Shown piece by piece: positions 61,980 to 64,000 of a stretch of 64,000 nt of DNA. Numbering within the stretch: the first letter of the stretch is position 1; every line of letters begins with the position of its first letter. Made by a program: the position numbers and the translations under genes. Under the pieces are notes generated by a model, which had not been told where the DNA came from, did no database searches, and worked only from the letters and a program-made list of their open reading frames with translations. Source of the DNA: JAEUOS01 sp965279115 (lineage in GTDB: Bacteria > Pseudomonadota > Gammaproteobacteria > Burkholderiales > JAEUOS01); the NCBI GenBank assembly GCA_965279115.1, contig OZ257137.1, positions 4,588,001-4,652,000 of the forward strand, read 5' to 3'.

Positions 61980-62405
61980 ATGACTATCGATGCATTGCGC
62001 GCCGGGCTGGCGGGAGAAGTCGGAATCACGGTGGGCGAGGAGCACACGGCGCCGCATGTCGGCAGCGGCCAGGTCAGGGTACTGGCCACACCGGTCTTGA
62101 CCAACCTGCTTGAGGCGGCTGCCTTGCAGGCGGCCGAGCGGCATGTGCCGGCCGGGCACCAGACCGTGGGCACGCGCCTGGAGCTGCGGCATTACGCCGC
62201 CACGCCGGTGGGCATGAAGGTCACCGCCCATGCCGAGATCACCCATGTTTCCGGCCGTGTCCTGACCTTTCGCATCTGGGCCGAGGACGAAGTCGAATCC
62301 GTCGGTGAAGGCACGCATGAGCGTGTCATCATCAACCTCGACCGGTTCGATGCGCGCATGAATGCGAAAATTGTCGATCGCAAGCCGAGCGTGGCCAGGA
62401 CCTGA
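61980..62405 (+). CDS. FlK-like hotdog thioesterase (141 aa)
   Basis: Start at the ATG at 61980, with AAAAGGA about 10 bases upstream; longer upstream frames lack a site. The single hotdog-fold protein has HTAPHVGSGQVRVLATP, TNLLEAAAL, PAGHQTVGTRLELRHYAATPVG and GTHERVIIN motifs, matching the fluoroacetyl-CoA-thioesterase-like family (Thr and Glu/His active residues). It probably hydrolyses an acyl-CoA; the substrate is unknown. It is followed by the Bug-family gene after 78 bases. Confidence 0.88.
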   Translation: MTIDALRAGLAGEVGITVGEEHTAPHVGSGQVRVLATPVLTNLLEAAALQAAERHVPAGHQTVGTRLELRHYAATPVGMKVTAHAEITHVSGRVLTFRIWAEDEVESVGEGTHERVIINLDRFDARMNAKIVDRKPSVART

Positions 62406-62426
62406 GGCCGACATTTTCCACTGCAG

Positions 62427-62445
62427 CGGCGGCGCAGCGCCTTTT
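62427..62445 (+). terminator. Weak terminator-like element after thioesterase
   Basis: A short GC stem (GGCG at 62427-62430, CGCC at 62437-62440) is followed by five T residues, 22 bases after the thioesterase stop. The stem is short, so termination would be partial. Confidence 0.35.
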
Positions 62446-62483
62446 TGGGAAGCAGTTTTCTTTTCATACCGCAGGAGATCAGA

Positions 62484-63464
62484 TTGTCAAATCGCAGAAG
62501 CATGCTCATTCTTGGTATTGCCAGCGCCGTCTTCGGGCTGGTACAGGCGCCGGCGCAGGCACAGGCCTGGCCGCGCGCCCCGATCAAGATGGTCGTCACC
62601 TTTCCGCCGGGAGGTTCGAGCGACATCGTGGCGCGGGTGTTGGCCCCGCTTCTGGGGGAAAGGCTCGGCCAGTCGGTGGTGATCGACAACCGCCCCGGCG
62701 CCGGCGCGACCATCGGTGGCAAGGCGGTTGCCGATGCCCCCGCCGATGGCTACACGCTGATGCTGTCGAATACGACGCCGATCAGCATTTCGCCTTTCAT
62801 GCTCGAGCGGGCGCCGTATGAGCCGGTGAAGAGCTTCACCCATATCTTCTACATCGGTTCGGTGCCCAATGTGTTCATCGTGCATCCGTCGGTGCCGGTC
62901 AGGAACATGCCCGAATTTCTCGCCTGGCTCAAGGCGCAGAAGGATCCGGTCCCCTTCGGCAGCGGCGGCGTCGGATCGATCGGCCATATCGTCGGCGAGA
63001 TCTTCAAGAACAACACCGGCACCAGCCTCAACCATGTGCCGTACAAGGGCTCGTCGCCAATGCACAACGACCTGCTCGGCGGCACCATCAAGGTCGCCGT
63101 CGACAGCCTGCCGCAGAACCTGCAGTACATGAAGGGGGGACAGCTGCGCCTGCTGGCGGTGACTTCGCGCGAGCGGATGGCGAACGCGCCCGAGATTCCA
63201 ACCGTGGTCGAGGCCGGTTTCCCGAACCTGATCGCCGAGAATTTTCTCGGCATTTCCGGACCGGCCGGCCTGCCGCGCGAAGTGGTCGATGCGGTGCACC
63301 GCGCCATGGCCGAGATCGTCAAGCGGCCGGACGTGGTGCGCAAGCTCGACGATCTCGGCATTTCGCCACGCGCGATGTCCCCTGCGGATTTCACCAGGTT
63401 CGTTGCCGATCAGGTCGGCGCATGGGCGCCGGCCGTCAAATCCTCCGGCGCGCGGCTCAATTGA
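62484..63464 (+). CDS. Bug/TctC-family periplasmic solute-binding protein
   Basis: Start placed at TTG 62484 because AGGAG lies 6 bases before it and the product then begins with a clean signal peptide (SNRRSMLILGIASAVFGLVQ, cleavage after AQAQA). This gives 326 residues, the usual length of Bug receptors of the tripartite tricarboxylate transporter family. Diagnostic blocks: FPPGGSSDIVARVLAPLLGE, VIDNRPGAGATIGG, SNTTPISI, VPYKGSSPMHNDLLGG, GISGPAGLPREVVD. No TctA/TctB membrane subunits are in the window, as is usual for this expanded family. Ligand unknown, probably a carboxylate. Confidence 0.93.
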   Translation: MSNRRSMLILGIASAVFGLVQAPAQAQAWPRAPIKMVVTFPPGGSSDIVARVLAPLLGERLGQSVVIDNRPGAGATIGGKAVADAPADGYTLMLSNTTPISISPFMLERAPYEPVKSFTHIFYIGSVPNVFIVHPSVPVRNMPEFLAWLKAQKDPVPFGSGGVGSIGHIVGEIFKNNTGTSLNHVPYKGSSPMHNDLLGGTIKVAVDSLPQNLQYMKGGQLRLLAVTSRERMANAPEIPTVVEAGFPNLIAENFLGISGPAGLPREVVDAVHRAMAEIVKRPDVVRKLDDLGISPRAMSPADFTRFVADQVGAWAPAVKSSGARLN

Positions 63465-64000
63465 TGGCAGCCGGTGACATCGCGGTCGTCCTGTTCGGTC
63501 CGGAAGGACAGGGCGGTTTCAATCAGGCGGGGTTGGCGGGGGCGGAACGCGCCCGAGCCGTCAACCCCGGAATCGCCGTCCACTGGTGCGAACCCCCGGC
63601 TGACCGGGCGCAATTCCTGCGCGGCTTGTGCGGCCGGGGTGTCAAGCTGGTGATCGCCCACGGCGGGCAGGGTGACCTGCCGGTCGCGCAAGTGGCGCCG
63701 GAGTTTCCCGATTGCCGCTTCGTGGTGACACAGGGCAGCCAGAGCGCCCCCAACGTCGCGATCTACGACGCGTTGCAGGAGCAGTCGGCCTACCTTGCCG
63801 GCGTGCTGGCCGCCAGCGTCACCGCGACCGGTGTGGTGGCGCACATGTCGGGCGAGAAGGTCAGGCCCGGCCTCAAGGGGCGTGCCGCTTTCGCCGACGG
63901 CGTGCGCAGCACGCGGCCCGATGTGCGTCTGGTCACCTGCTTCTGCGGCGACCAGCACGATCCCGAACTGGCTTACCGGGTGGTATCGCGTCAGGCGGAC
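63464..64000 (+). CDS. BMP/PnrA-like binding-protein domain, cut by right edge
   Basis: The 179 visible codons start at the ATG at 63464, overlapping the preceding stop (TGATG). The sequence resembles the basic-membrane-protein/PnrA periplasmic-binding fold: GQGGFNQAGLAGAERA, LVIAHGGQGDLPVAQVAPEFPDCRFV, QEQSAYLAGVLAA, and GVRSTRPDVRL. Most family members are lipoproteins of purine-nucleoside ABC transporters. This one shows no signal peptide or lipobox, so a cytoplasmic sensor or enzyme-like role is possible. Translational coupling with the Bug gene suggests a shared function. Confidence 0.8.
   Translation, partial: MAAGDIAVVLFGPEGQGGFNQAGLAGAERARAVNPGIAVHWCEPPADRAQFLRGLCGRGVKLVIAHGGQGDLPVAQVAPEFPDCRFVVTQGSQSAPNVAIYDALQEQSAYLAGVLAASVTATGVVAHMSGEKVRPGLKGRAAFADGVRSTRPDVRLVTCFCGDQHDPELAYRVVSRQAD

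Overview
This 64 kb window is visibly GC-rich. Its gene content points to a betaproteobacterium, most likely of Burkholderiales or Rhodocyclales type: a Bug/TctC-type solute-binding protein, a PEP-CTERM surface protein, a one-gene class I [4Fe-4S] fumarase, many c-di-GMP and phosphorelay proteins, and giant RTX/DUF4347 proteins. No rRNA, tRNA, CRISPR array, insertion sequence or replication origin was seen. The assignment is an inference from gene families, not from a marker gene.

Region 1 (1-24.1 kb, all minus strand) is a giant-surface-protein island. It holds four very large glycine/aspartate-rich RTX-type proteins: one cut by the left edge, then 1393, 2499 and 1404 residues. Three of them start with a DUF4347 domain carrying a His-Gly / Gly-Cys pair at constant spacing, which looks like a clan-CD (caspase-like) cysteine-peptidase dyad. 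Between them lie a PEP-CTERM protein behind a sigma-54-type promoter, a large FecR + TPR + outer-membrane beta-barrel protein, and a small unknown secreted protein. No type I secretion ABC transporter or PEP-CTERM sortase lies in the window. The barrel protein is a candidate outer-membrane partner for the giant proteins; that link is inference.

Region 2 (24.3-33.3 kb, mostly minus) has a KDG/KDGal catabolic set (dgoK-like kinase, kdgK, eda-type aldolase). An orphan CopG/VapB-like antitoxin and a perfect inverted repeat sit inside it. It continues with an atypical SDR, an EamA transporter, a TPR/GT9-like protein, a HerA-like ATPase (DUF853) and an SPFH-SHOCT protein.

Region 3 (33.5-42.9 kb) is a signalling block. 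A hybrid kinase with HPt, a REC-PP2C phosphatase and a REC-GGDEF cyclase form an overlapping plus-strand operon. Next come a minus-strand HD-GYP protein with a degenerate HD motif, another histidine kinase, and glucokinase.

Region 4 (43-56 kb, minus) is a complete glycogen locus transcribed glgC-glgA-glgP-glgB-glgX-malQ, preceded by an overlapping membrane-protein gene. A near-perfect sigma-54 -24/-12 element sits between glgA and glgP, so the breakdown and branching half can probably be driven separately.

Region 5 (56-64 kb) holds a PAS-GAF-GGDEF-EAL protein, a Sel1-repeat lipoprotein-like or periplasmic protein, a fumarylacetoacetate-hydrolase-family enzyme and class I fumarase (minus). 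These are followed by a FlK-like thioesterase, a Bug-family binding protein and a partial BMP/PnrA-like protein (plus).
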